Positions 27,253 through 34,832 of a DNA stretch of 64,000 bases are shown here, piece by piece. The stretch comes from an uncultured Lachnospiraceae bacterium. GTDB lineage: Bacteria; Bacillota; Clostridia; Lachnospirales; Lachnospiraceae. The DNA lies in assembly GCA_934339135.1 (NCBI GenBank), contig CAKRHP010000001.1:62001-126000 (forward strand). The letters are read 5' to 3'. Under the pieces are notes generated by a model that had not been told where the DNA came from, searched no databases, and saw only the letters and a program-made list of their open reading frames with translations. Position numbers and translations under genes: made by a program. Position 1 is the first letter of the stretch. Each line of letters starts with the position of its first letter.

Positions 27253-27783
27253 TTACTCCTCTACAAACTCCAGTGTACCCACAAATGGAAGATTTCTATA
27301 CTTCTGTGCATAGTCAAGGCCATAACCAACCACAAATTCATCCGGAATGGAAAATCCGGTATAGTCAGCCTCCATCTCTACCTCCCGGCGGTCCGGCTTA
27401 TTTAAAAGAGTGCAGATCTTAAAGCTCTCCGGCTTTCTCTCCAGAAGCATCGGCTTCAGCATAGAAAGCGTATAGCCTGTGTCAATAATATCCTCGATCA
27501 ACAGACAATCCACTCCCTGGATCGACTGCTCCAGATCCTTCTTGATCGTAATCTTACCGGAACTGGAGGTGCTGTTTCCATAGCTGGATACCGACATAAA
27601 ATCAATCGTTACCGGCATCTTCAAGTGCTTTGCAAGCTCACAGGAGAAGAATACACTTCCCTTCAAAATGCAGATCAAACGCAGGGGTTTCATCCCATAC
27701 TCTTCGTTGATCTGATCCGCCATCTCTTTAATCCTGTTTTCCACCTGCTCCTGGGAAAACATAACATGTACTATTTCTTTCAT
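27253..27783 (-). CDS. hpt: Hypoxanthine phosphoribosyltransferase
   Basis: Purine salvage enzyme converting hypoxanthine (and guanine) with PRPP to IMP or GMP. It has 176 residues. Signatures are ICILKGSVFF, the YGNSTSSSGKI flexible loop and the PRPP-binding motif LLIEDIIDTGYTL. The C-terminal FVVGYGLDYAQKYRNLPFVG is typical of Hpt. ATG at 27783 is preferred over a GTG four codons upstream. The first 56 bases overlap the 3' end of tilS, so the two are probably translationally coupled. Confidence 0.96.
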   Translation of the reverse strand: MKEIVHVMFSQEQVENRIKEMADQINEEYGMKPLRLICILKGSVFFSCELAKHLKMPVTIDFMSVSSYGNSTSSSGKITIKKDLEQSIQGVDCLLIEDIIDTGYTLSMLKPMLLERKPESFKICTLLNKPDRREVEMEADYTGFSIPDEFVVGYGLDYAQKYRNLPFVGTLEFVEE

Positions 27784-29353
27784 CTTTTTTCTCACTCTCA
27801 GTAATCATTTTTATGCATAAAATTTCCTCTGTCCTGTCCGATACATAATATCCGGCACTGACTCTGTCAAACTCCGGGATCCACAGAACGTGGCTTCCCT
27901 CTGCCAGTATCCATATCTTCCTGCGATCCTCTCTGGGAACATGTCTGTCGATCAACAGACGGTTCAGAGGTTTCTTTCGATCTCCCTGCTCATCCAGCCA
28001 CAAAAAATCTCCTTTTTCAGGATGACGAAATTCAAGCATACCATTTATTTTAGCATAATCAAACCATTTCGTACAGTTATTTTTCGGTATTTTTCTTTCA
28101 TTATCTTCAAATGCCCGGGAAAAATTCTTCCGCTGTAAAAAAAGTTTTATTTCTCTGCCGTTAAGTCCCGTGAGAACCAGACTTTTTGGTTCTTTTCGCT
28201 CAGGCTGCCAGCACGGCAAAACATTAACAGCCTCCCCCTCTCCGCCGGTTTCTTCCGTAATATCTGCTCCTTCTGTCATTTCTGCCGGTTTCATCGTTTT
28301 TCCCGCATCCAAACCAGCCAGCGGTGTCTCCTCCGGATATCTTCTGCGGATCCAGAGAATATCATAGTCCCGACCTGCCACAAGGCCATAGGGCAGAGAT
28401 ATCCTTTTGCCGCTCTCCCCTGCAGCCAGCGCAAGCAAAGCCTCCGTATGACGGCTTGTAATGTCCTTCTGACGTCCTGCTGTCCGGGTGATCATCCAGT
28501 GGGCAAACTCCCGCTGCAGCACTTTGGGAATCATCTCAAGCTCCCGTATCCTTGCCCGAAGCTCTTTACAACCGGCAAATTTATTCCTCTCCATTTGTGA
28601 AAAGTCCACCACCAGTTCCGGAAGGCGTTTTGCAAGCTCCTCCTCCAGAAATGCCTGCACCTCCTGCATCTGTGCCGCTGTGCGTGCCAGATGCTCCGAT
28701 GCCCTGTGGTTGACACTCTCCTCCAGCACAGGCAATATATTCAGCCGGATCTGATTCCGGCTGCAGTCTGCCTCTTGATTGGTGCTATCCTCGCACCACC
28801 CCTGACCGATCTGTCCCAATTCACGTACGATCTGGTCGTGACGCAGAAAAAGCAGTGGGCGGATATATCGTCCATTTCTTGGGCGCATGCCTCCCATTCC
28901 CCGCACACCACTGCCCCGCAGCATCTGAAACAGGACTGTTTCCGCCTGATCATCCTGATGATGGGCGACTGCTACCTTTTGAAATCCATGCTGTTCTGCT
29001 GTTTCCTCAATGCATTGGTAACGATAGATTCTGGCAGCCTCCTCCAGAGAGCATTTCTGTTCCTGTACCATTTTAGGGACATCACCTCTACATACATGAA
29101 TTCTGACATTATGCTCCTTGGCAAAGTTCTTACAAAATGCCTCATCCCGTTCTGCTTCTCCTCCCCGGATCTGATGATTCACATGGATCAGCTCCACTGT
29201 AAAATTCCATTCTCTGGATAAATCCAATAATGCCCGTGCCAGATATACCGAATCTGCTCCGCCGGAAAATGCCACCAGCACACGATCGGACGAATCCAGC
29301 AAATGGTTTTGTCCGCAAAAAGCTTTCATCTCATGGTATGATTCCAGTTTCAT
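27728..29353 (-). CDS. tilS: tRNA(Ile)-lysidine synthetase
   Basis: TilS adds lysine to C34 of the tRNA-Ile CAT anticodon so that it reads AUA; it is essential in most bacteria. It has 541 residues, longer than the usual 450-470. The PP-loop ATP motif VAFSGGADSVYLA is near the N-terminus, followed by LIHVNHQIRGGEAERDE and AHHQDDQAETVLFQMLRGSG. The C-terminal substrate domain includes KLFLQRKNFSRAF and RVSAGYYVSD. ATG at 29353 follows AAAGGAG by about 12 bases and places the PP-loop at the right distance. It starts 16 bases after spoIIE and ends inside hpt. Confidence 0.95.
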   Translation of the reverse strand: MKLESYHEMKAFCGQNHLLDSSDRVLVAFSGGADSVYLARALLDLSREWNFTVELIHVNHQIRGGEAERDEAFCKNFAKEHNVRIHVCRGDVPKMVQEQKCSLEEAARIYRYQCIEETAEQHGFQKVAVAHHQDDQAETVLFQMLRGSGVRGMGGMRPRNGRYIRPLLFLRHDQIVRELGQIGQGWCEDSTNQEADCSRNQIRLNILPVLEESVNHRASEHLARTAAQMQEVQAFLEEELAKRLPELVVDFSQMERNKFAGCKELRARIRELEMIPKVLQREFAHWMITRTAGRQKDITSRHTEALLALAAGESGKRISLPYGLVAGRDYDILWIRRRYPEETPLAGLDAGKTMKPAEMTEGADITEETGGEGEAVNVLPCWQPERKEPKSLVLTGLNGREIKLFLQRKNFSRAFEDNERKIPKNNCTKWFDYAKINGMLEFRHPEKGDFLWLDEQGDRKKPLNRLLIDRHVPREDRRKIWILAEGSHVLWIPEFDRVSAGYYVSDRTEEILCIKMITESEKKDERNSTCYVFPGAGGKQD

Positions 29354-29369
29354 GAAATATTTTTCTCCT

Positions 29370-31703
29370 TTATGACAACCGCAGCTGTCTGTTTTTGTAG
29401 GATGGCACATATGCATTTTCTCTGGTTCTTTCCCAGACAGCAGCCACAACAACACTCATGTCATCCTTTACCTTTCCATTGTTCTGAGCCACTGCCTCAT
29501 CTACAATATATTCTGCAAGCTCCTGAGGATTGACAATTCTCTGCTCCCGAAGCAGCTGCTCCAGCTCCTCCTCCCTGCCTGCAAACGCATCTACAATGCC
29601 ATCTGTCATCATTATAACATAATCTCCGGAATATATCTCCGTCTTCTCAAAATAAGGCTCGGCCTCCTGATAGACTCCCACCGGAAGTGCCTGTCCCTCA
29701 ATGCGTTCCACACCATTTTCCCTGCGGATCCAGGTTGCAGCCGCCCCGTTTTTCATAAACTGGCAGCTTCCCTGATACAAATCCAGAACCACCACATCCG
29801 CCGTGGCAAAGCTAGTCTGTACCACCTCCGGCATATACAGGGAATTGATCAGCTTTAATGCCGATATCTTAGAAAATCCGGCTTCCGTCATCTGCTCCAG
29901 TAGTTCGATCACCACCCGGCTCTCCCCAAATGCACCTTTTCCACTTCCCATACCGTCGGAAAGTGCCAACAAAAGCTCCCCATTGGGCAGGGACAGACAG
30001 GAAAAATTGTCCCCGGAAACCTCCTCTCCCTCCTTCATCCGGCGTCCCACACCTGTCACTGCCAGATACGGTGTATCTTCGACAAATATCATTTCTGTTT
30101 CATTTTTCGGAATCACATTATGGCTCTCTCTGGACGGCATAAAGGACCGTCCAAAAAGATCCGACAAAACACCGGCCGTCTCCCTCGCAGTCACCAGCCT
30201 TCCCTTCACCGTATGAGCTTTCATCCGAACTTCCAGCCGGTCCCGCTTGTCCCGGTAAATACTTAGATTTCCCACCTTCACCCGCATTCCCGCAAGCTCC
30301 CGTTTGATCACATTTTCCATCTCCTCCGGCACATTTGCTTTCTGTCCCACATCCCCCGCCAGCTGCCGGAAAAGCTCCCCCACCTGCTCCATCTGTCCCG
30401 CCAGAACCCGTCTGTTCTGGGCAAGTTGATTTTGAAAACTCATGACCGTCCGGGCCATCCGAAGGCCCTGATTTGCTTCCATCAAAAACCAGTCCGGATG
30501 AATACATTCTTCCACAAACTCCGCCGGCATCTGATCGATCCGCAGCATTCCCTGCTCCTGCATCTCCATGAGATGGGATATCACCTCGGGACGATTCACC
30601 GCTACCTGTCCCATACAATATTCCCGGTTACTGCATTTATCACAGACCTGTTCTGCCATCTCCTTCATGAGAAGCCTTACATCCCGGCGGTTCACCCCGG
30701 ACTTTTCTTCACTCTGCTTTTGCAGCACATGGGCAAGCTGCCGGAAAGAATCTGAAAAGCCTTCCAGTTTATTTTTCATCTGCAGGCCTTCCCGATTTTC
30801 TCCTAAGCCCCGATCCCCATAAATAGGAATTCGTATCCGACGAAGCAGCTTGTCCGGTACCGCCGCCAAGATCAGACTGTCTATGACCAGCATTTTGATC
30901 ATTCCCAGCCCGATCATGTCCTTGTTGAGAGTAATCCCAACTCCAAAAGCACCCAGCAAATAAGCAGACAAGCTCCACATTTTTCCCTTTTCCCGGAATA
31001 ACGCAGTGATCATTCCCAATAGACAGAGGCTCCCTACGAAGCCTTCCCCCTGTCCCATAAGCGAAAGCATGATTCCCCCGGCCGCTCCCACGGCCGCTCC
31101 AACTCCAATGCCATACTGATATCCCGCAAAGGGCACCAGCAAAAGCACTACAATCATCGTCAGCGAAATATCATGGATCATCACCTCCGGAATCCCATAT
31201 AACGCCAGCATTCCCATCAATACCAGACTAAGCAGCTGCTCCTGACTGATCTGCCGCCCCCGCCGGAAATGAAACAAATACTGTTGTCCCTCCAGAAAAA
31301 CTCTCGCCAGTGCGACCACCAGCACAGGCTCCAGTATGGTAAACAAAATGTCCTTCCACTGGTACGGCAAAATCGTATACTGGGTCACGGACAGTACCGC
31401 CAAAGTCGCCGCCATCAACCCGGAAGACTGCCAGATACTCCATTTCATTCCTTGTCGTTCCATGAGATTTTTGGCAATAACACCCCCAAGCATACTTACA
31501 CCATAACGCAGCGCCGCCTCCACCGGCAATGCCGAAAGCATCCCCAGTCCCACCGAACAAAGCAGAGGGACCACTCCTCCGCCCTGAACCAGAGCTCCCG
31601 CAAAAAAAGCTGCCCCGGCAGGATTCCGCTCCAGCAGGACCACACGCCCGATCAAAAAACCAAATAACAGCTGCACCAACATTTTTTTATGAATTTTTTT
31701 CAT
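29370..31703 (-). CDS. spoIIE: Stage II sporulation protein E (PP2C phosphatase)
   Basis: SpoIIE dephosphorylates SpoIIAA and so releases sigma-F in the forespore; it also acts at the polar septum. The 777-residue protein has an N-terminal region of about ten membrane segments (to about residue 300), a coiled central domain (about 320-560) with four cysteines in CDKCSNREYCMGQ and further on, and a C-terminal PP2C domain (about 570-760) with LLALSDGMGSGKGA, TADVVVLDLY and VIMMTDGIVDAF metal-binding motifs. GAGGGGG precedes the ATG. Its promoter is unusual and listed separately. tilS follows. Confidence 0.97.
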   Translation of the reverse strand: MKKIHKKMLVQLLFGFLIGRVVLLERNPAGAAFFAGALVQGGGVVPLLCSVGLGMLSALPVEAALRYGVSMLGGVIAKNLMERQGMKWSIWQSSGLMAATLAVLSVTQYTILPYQWKDILFTILEPVLVVALARVFLEGQQYLFHFRRGRQISQEQLLSLVLMGMLALYGIPEVMIHDISLTMIVVLLLVPFAGYQYGIGVGAAVGAAGGIMLSLMGQGEGFVGSLCLLGMITALFREKGKMWSLSAYLLGAFGVGITLNKDMIGLGMIKMLVIDSLILAAVPDKLLRRIRIPIYGDRGLGENREGLQMKNKLEGFSDSFRQLAHVLQKQSEEKSGVNRRDVRLLMKEMAEQVCDKCSNREYCMGQVAVNRPEVISHLMEMQEQGMLRIDQMPAEFVEECIHPDWFLMEANQGLRMARTVMSFQNQLAQNRRVLAGQMEQVGELFRQLAGDVGQKANVPEEMENVIKRELAGMRVKVGNLSIYRDKRDRLEVRMKAHTVKGRLVTARETAGVLSDLFGRSFMPSRESHNVIPKNETEMIFVEDTPYLAVTGVGRRMKEGEEVSGDNFSCLSLPNGELLLALSDGMGSGKGAFGESRVVIELLEQMTEAGFSKISALKLINSLYMPEVVQTSFATADVVVLDLYQGSCQFMKNGAAATWIRRENGVERIEGQALPVGVYQEAEPYFEKTEIYSGDYVIMMTDGIVDAFAGREEELEQLLREQRIVNPQELAEYIVDEAVAQNNGKVKDDMSVVVAAVWERTRENAYVPSYKNRQLRLS

Positions 31704-31737
31704 GACACATCCCCCTCTGTTTTCGTCAGTGCAACAA

Positions 31738-31803
31738 AGTATAGAAAAGAGTTTTCGAATTTTTTGTCAAAACCGGGAATCTGTTCCAAAAATTTTTTCG
31801 ACA
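31738..31803 (-). promoter_or_regulatory. spoIIE promoter with 21-base spacing and Spo0A boxes
   Basis: On the minus strand TTGACA (31770-31765) and TATACT (31743-31738) are 21 bases apart. TGACAAA, a Spo0A-box-like match, overlaps the -35, and a perfect 0A box TGTCGAA lies at 31803-31797. In Bacillus subtilis, spoIIE and spoIIG promoters also have 21-22-base spacing and are switched on by phosphorylated Spo0A. Direct Spo0A control is therefore likely here. Confidence 0.8.
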
Positions 31804-31814
31804 AAAATGTGCAA

Positions 31815-31848
31815 AAAAAGAGTCCCACATTTCTGTGAAACTCTTTTT
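31815..31848 (-). terminator. Intrinsic terminator after divIC
   Basis: Interrupted 14-base arms (31815-31828 and 31835-31848, one two-base internal mismatch) followed on the minus strand by a run of seven T. It isolates divIC from the spoIIE promoter just beyond. Confidence 0.85.
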
Positions 31849-31849
31849 A

Positions 31850-32152
31850 TTATTTGTCGTTTGGTTCAAAAATAATCTCATTAGGATATACCAGCCCCAG
31901 CTTATTGCGAGCCACCTCTTCGGTATATTCCTTTGTCTTTGCATAAGACTCATAATCCTTAATCTCAGCCTTCTGTTCCTTCAGCTTTTTCTTTTCCTTT
32001 TTAAGCTCTGAAATCTGTGCTGAATACTTTGCTGATTCCGCCTTTAAAGTAATCGTCTTATAAGTGAATGTCCCACAGAGAACACAACATAATACGATCA
32101 CACCGACAACCGTAAACGGACTCAGTTTCTTTTTGCGTCTTCGTCGTGCCAT
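31850..32152 (-). CDS. divIC: Septum formation initiator, DivIC/FtsB family
   Basis: Small bitopic division protein of 100 residues that works with FtsL and DivIB at the septum. A very basic cytoplasmic N-terminus (ARRRRKKK) is followed by one membrane segment (about 11-30), a Lys/Glu-rich coiled coil (about 35-65) and the conserved C-terminal EEVARNKLGLVYPNEIIFE. ATG at 32152 is chosen with AAGGGGAG upstream. Its place between yabQ and spoIIE matches Bacillus gene order. Confidence 0.9.
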   Translation of the reverse strand: MARRRRKKKLSPFTVVGVIVLCCVLCGTFTYKTITLKAESAKYSAQISELKKEKKKLKEQKAEIKDYESYAKTKEYTEEVARNKLGLVYPNEIIFEPNDK

Positions 32153-32325
32153 ATACTTTATCAACTCCCCTTGGACCAGCCACATTTCGTCCCCCAACGA
32201 AATACAACGGTCAATGCCTCTCAAACAATCCACATCTCGTATAACCGATCAGTAACACATACCAGATATAGTGTTCAAATAAAATGTCAGTGAAACTTGT
32301 TCCGAATGCCCATTCCATCTAGCTT

Positions 32326-32712
32326 TTAGCTATTTGGTCCAGTTATTTTACTATACAACATTTTAGCTAATTTCGCAACCCTAAATCCTATTTTTTTATT
32401 ATATTTGCCCAAGATTCTCTGCATCCCTGTACGTAGAGGAATACTGATCCCTGTCTCATATAGGATTCCTCCCGCAAACATCCCGGCAATCCCATACCAC
32501 CTGGGAACACCATCGATCATCTGAAAAAAAAGAACAAATACGGGAATACTAAGCAGGCTCCAATATAGCAGGTCCTCTATCCACACCCATATTTTTCCAT
32601 GGGGTATCAGCCACCGCCAGAGCCGCAGAATGTCATATCCCAACATTAAAAACATTCCGGCGCACAAGGTGGTGATCTGAAAATAAATCTGTTCCTGAAT
32701 GATCTGTCTCAC
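32326..32712 (-). CDS. yabQ: Spore cortex biosynthesis protein YabQ
   Basis: Membrane protein of 128 residues with about three to four hydrophobic segments (near 12-35, 45-62, 70-88), the size and topology of YabQ, which is needed for spore cortex formation in Bacillus. The stretch GMFLMLGYDILRLWRW is characteristic. The start is GTG at 32712, and GTGA overlaps the yabP stop by four bases. Assignment rests on size, topology and its place between yabP and divIC. Confidence 0.85.
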   Translation of the reverse strand: MRQIIQEQIYFQITTLCAGMFLMLGYDILRLWRWLIPHGKIWVWIEDLLYWSLLSIPVFVLFFQMIDGVPRWYGIAGMFAGGILYETGISIPLRTGMQRILGKYNKKIGFRVAKLAKMLYSKITGPNS

Positions 32713-33005
32713 TGAAACATTCTCCCTAAAAATGATGTTGCCTTCTTCTCCGGATCATTCTTATCAGAATAGGCAAAGCTGTCGATCCTTCCATCTACGT
32801 CTACCTCCCCCTTTTCCAGCGACAGACGGTTTACATGAAGTTCATCTCCCTTGATCAGCAGGATCCCCTGCTCCGTCTCCAGATAAACCTCCTTCGCGTC
32901 AAAGGATAGAACATCTCTCACTCCGGACATGACCGCTGTACGCCTGCCATTCAGATACACCTTGTGTACTCCTCTGTTTTCCCGTAAATTTCTATTCTCT
33001 TCCAT
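32709..33005 (-). CDS. yabP: Sporulation protein YabP
   Basis: YabP family protein of 98 residues (spore coat/cortex assembly, related to YqfC). It is mainly beta strand, with the conserved core LNGRRTAVMSGVRDVLSFDAKEVYLET followed by GILLIKGDELHVNRLSLEKGEVDVDGRIDSFAYSD. GGAGACAGG precedes the ATG. It overlaps yabQ by four bases. A terminator separates it from rqcP upstream, so it probably has its own sporulation promoter, though I could not identify it. Confidence 0.92.
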   Translation of the reverse strand: MEENRNLRENRGVHKVYLNGRRTAVMSGVRDVLSFDAKEVYLETEQGILLIKGDELHVNRLSLEKGEVDVDGRIDSFAYSDKNDPEKKATSFLGRMFQ

Positions 33006-33057
33006 ATCCTGTCTCCATTTCTGTACTGCAAAACCCTTAAGAACAACTGAAACAAAA

Positions 33058-33088
33058 CCGCCTGCATAACAAATATATATGCAGGCGG
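33058..33088 (-). terminator. Intrinsic terminator after rqcP
   Basis: Perfect 11-bp arms (33058-33068 and 33078-33088) followed on the minus strand by TTTTGTTT. Confidence 0.85.
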
Positions 33089-33145
33089 CCCCGTGATTAT
33101 GTTCCTGTCTTTGCTTATTGGAAATCGGTGCATCCAGAGTCTTTC

Positions 33146-33385
33146 CTAAAGCACACGGTATAATTCCTTTGCTTCATCCTTTTTATAAGTTTCTTCAATA
33201 CTGAGAACTTCCACCTTCACTACCTTATCCCCAAAGGTGATCTCTATGATATCCCCCTCTTTCACGTTCAGGGATGCCTTTGCCACTTTACCGTTAACCT
33301 GAATCCTTCCGGCATCACATGCCTCATTGGCGACCGGTCTTCTCTTGATCAGACGGGAAACCTTTAAATACTTATCTAATCTCAT
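33146..33385 (-). CDS. rqcP: S4-domain RNA-binding protein RqcP
   Basis: RqcP (formerly YabO, an Hsp15 homologue) binds stalled 50S subunits and helps RqcH add alanine tails in ribosome quality control. The 79-residue protein is a single S4 domain: MRLDKYLKVSRLIKRRPVA, the VNGKVAKASLNVKEGDIIEI strand-turn-strand and a short basic C-terminus. Its position between hup and yabP matches the Firmicutes order. Confidence 0.92.
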   Translation of the reverse strand: MRLDKYLKVSRLIKRRPVANEACDAGRIQVNGKVAKASLNVKEGDIIEITFGDKVVKVEVLSIEETYKKDEAKELYRVL

Positions 33386-33462
33386 CCTAATCGTCCATTC
33401 CTTTCTCCGCCCGCAGACTTTGAGCAGCAGGCACTGTTTTCACATGAACTCTTTCAAAAAAA

Positions 33463-33483
33463 GGGCTGCCCTAAAGGCAGCCC
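33463..33483 (-). terminator. Intrinsic terminator after hup
   Basis: GC-rich perfect 8-bp arms (33463-33470 and 33476-33483) with a 5-base loop, followed on the minus strand by seven T. Confidence 0.92.
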
Positions 33484-33507
33484 AAAGCATATCCTAGTTC
33501 ACAAAAA

Positions 33508-33783
33508 TTACTCGTTTACAGCATCCTTTAAAGCCTTACCAGCCTTAAACTTAGGAGCATTTGAAGCTGCGATCTTGATCGTCTCTTTTGTGAGTGGGTT
33601 TCTTCCCTCTCTAGCTGCTCTGTGCTGTACCTCGAATGTACCAAAGCCAACTAACTGAATCTTCTCGCCCTTCTTTAACTCGTCTGTAACAGTGTCAATG
33701 AATGCCTTTAATGCCTTCTCAGAATCCTTCTTAGAAAGCTCAGACTTCTCTGCGATAGCTGCAACCAATTCTGTCTTGTTCAT
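33508..33783 (-). CDS. hup: DNA-binding protein HU
   Basis: Histone-like nucleoid protein, a dimer that bends DNA. It has 91 residues, standard for HU. Visible features are the N-terminal [20 protein letters not shown] helix, the [25 protein letters not shown]-binding arm and the C-terminal [17 protein letters not shown] at 33783 follows GAGGAGGAG by seven bases. It has a strong promoter and terminator and is a single-gene unit. Confidence 0.97.
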   Translation of the reverse strand: MNKTELVAAIAEKSELSKKDSEKALKAFIDTVTDELKKGEKIQLVGFGTFEVQHRAAREGRNPLTKETIKIAASNAPKFKAGKALKDAVNE

Positions 33784-33831
33784 GGATAAACTCCTCCTCA
33801 ATAAAAATTTCCGTAAAAACTTACAAGTTTA

Positions 33832-33860
33832 TTTATACCCTTATTACCCCCATTTGTCAA
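33832..33860 (-). promoter_or_regulatory. Strong sigma-A promoter of hup
   Basis: On the minus strand TTGACA (33860-33855), 17 bases, TATAAA (33837-33832). Near-consensus, as expected for an abundant nucleoid protein. Confidence 0.8.
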
Positions 33861-33958
33861 GGATTTTCAGTAATTCTTTCGATTTTATCCGCATTTTTTG
33901 ACATTCTACGATTGTAGGATTGCTTTTTCCCATCCAATGATATAGAAATGATCCATTT

Positions 33959-34504
33959 CTACTGCTCCAGCTGCCTTCCCAGAAAGCCTGCCGCCACATG
34001 TGCCAGTTTCCGTTCAGCCTCACCAAGGCTTTCCTTCTGACTCCGGGTAAAGATCACCACCGCACCAACCGCATCTCCCTCGGAAATGATGGGACAAATT
34101 ACTTCCCACGCAAACGGCTCTGCCTCATCACTGATCTTGCGATACTCTTTGCTTTCTCCGGAAGCCACAGAAATTTCCCGACCATCGATCATCTGCTGCA
34201 TTTCCCGGCTGATGGCTTTGTCCATCAGCTCCCTGCGCGCCCCTGCAGAGGCGGCGATCACCTGCTCTCTGTCTGTTACGACCACCTGATACCCTGTGGT
34301 CTGTGCCAACGAATCTGCATACTGCTGTGCAAAAATCCCCATATCCCCCATTAGAGAATATTTTTTCAAGATCACTTCGCCTTCCCGGTCTGTATATATC
34401 TCTAACGGATCTCCCACCCGGATCCGCAGAGTCCGGCGGATCTCCTTGGGTATGACCACACGCCCCAGATCATCTATTCTTCGAACAATACCTGTCGCTT
34501 TCAT
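33959..34504 (-). CDS. spoVT: Stage V sporulation protein T
   Basis: AbrB-like transcription factor that tunes forespore sigma-G genes. It has 181 residues. The N-terminal swapped-hairpin DNA-binding domain MKATGIVRRIDDLGRVVIPKEIRRTLRI is near-identical to the family consensus, and a C-terminal GAF-like domain (about 55-178) contains VVVTDREQVIAASAG and DAVGAVVIFTRS. GCAGGAGGAA precedes the ATG. It has a sigma-G-type promoter and heads the sporulation block. Confidence 0.97.
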   Translation of the reverse strand: MKATGIVRRIDDLGRVVIPKEIRRTLRIRVGDPLEIYTDREGEVILKKYSLMGDMGIFAQQYADSLAQTTGYQVVVTDREQVIAASAGARRELMDKAISREMQQMIDGREISVASGESKEYRKISDEAEPFAWEVICPIISEGDAVGAVVIFTRSQKESLGEAERKLAHVAAGFLGRQLEQ

Positions 34505-34556
34505 ATAAAAATTCCTCCTGCTTCTTACATTCTTTCCATAATTTGTGCTATATGGG

Positions 34557-34585
34557 TAGTATGCAAAAAACAGGAAAAATTATGC
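34557..34585 (-). promoter_or_regulatory. Sigma-G-type promoter of spoVT
   Basis: On the minus strand GCATA (34585-34581), 17 bases, then CATACTA (34563-34557), matching the Bacillus sigma-G consensus GHATR and CATNHTA. spoVT is sigma-G-controlled in Bacillus subtilis. Confidence 0.65.
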
Positions 34586-34735
34586 ACTGACGGAGATGCA
34601 TTCGTCATTTTATTCTTGTAACAGCCAGTCTGCTATATCATAAATTGCCACCCACTTTTAAAAGTTGAAATTTTTTCATTTTTTGAAACTCATATTATCC
34701 TATCCCGCTCGTATTCCTTTTCCTAAGTCCTGTCA

Positions 34736-34764
34736 TTGCCCTTTTAAGCTGCCTGTGTTATACT
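34736..34764 (+). promoter_or_regulatory. Promoter of the Na+-transporter operon
   Basis: TTGCCC (34736-34741), 17 bases, TATACT (34759-34764), about 70 bases before the start codon. It is divergent from spoVT. The 328-base gap between spoVT and this gene holds the two promoters and the hairpin below. Confidence 0.6.
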
Positions 34765-34791
34765 GATATTTCACGGTATTGATACCATTTA

Positions 34792-34824
34792 AGGAGGAAA
34801 AATCCTCCTGCAAACCAAGGAGGA
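34792..34824 (+). promoter_or_regulatory. Leader with a duplicated Shine-Dalgarno and an anti-SD
   Basis: AGGAGG (34792-34797) and CCTCCT (34804-34809) form a 6-bp hairpin, and the same CCTCCT can instead pair with the true ribosome site AAGGAGGA (34817-34824). The upstream copy would therefore free the downstream one: two exclusive structures that could switch translation of the transporter. Confidence 0.5.
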
Positions 34825-34832
34825 TTGTAAAA

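Noticed and set aside
29803..30822. Plus-strand open frames opposite spoIIE
   Set aside because: They are antisense shadows of the well-supported spoIIE gene, without ribosome sites or domain patterns.
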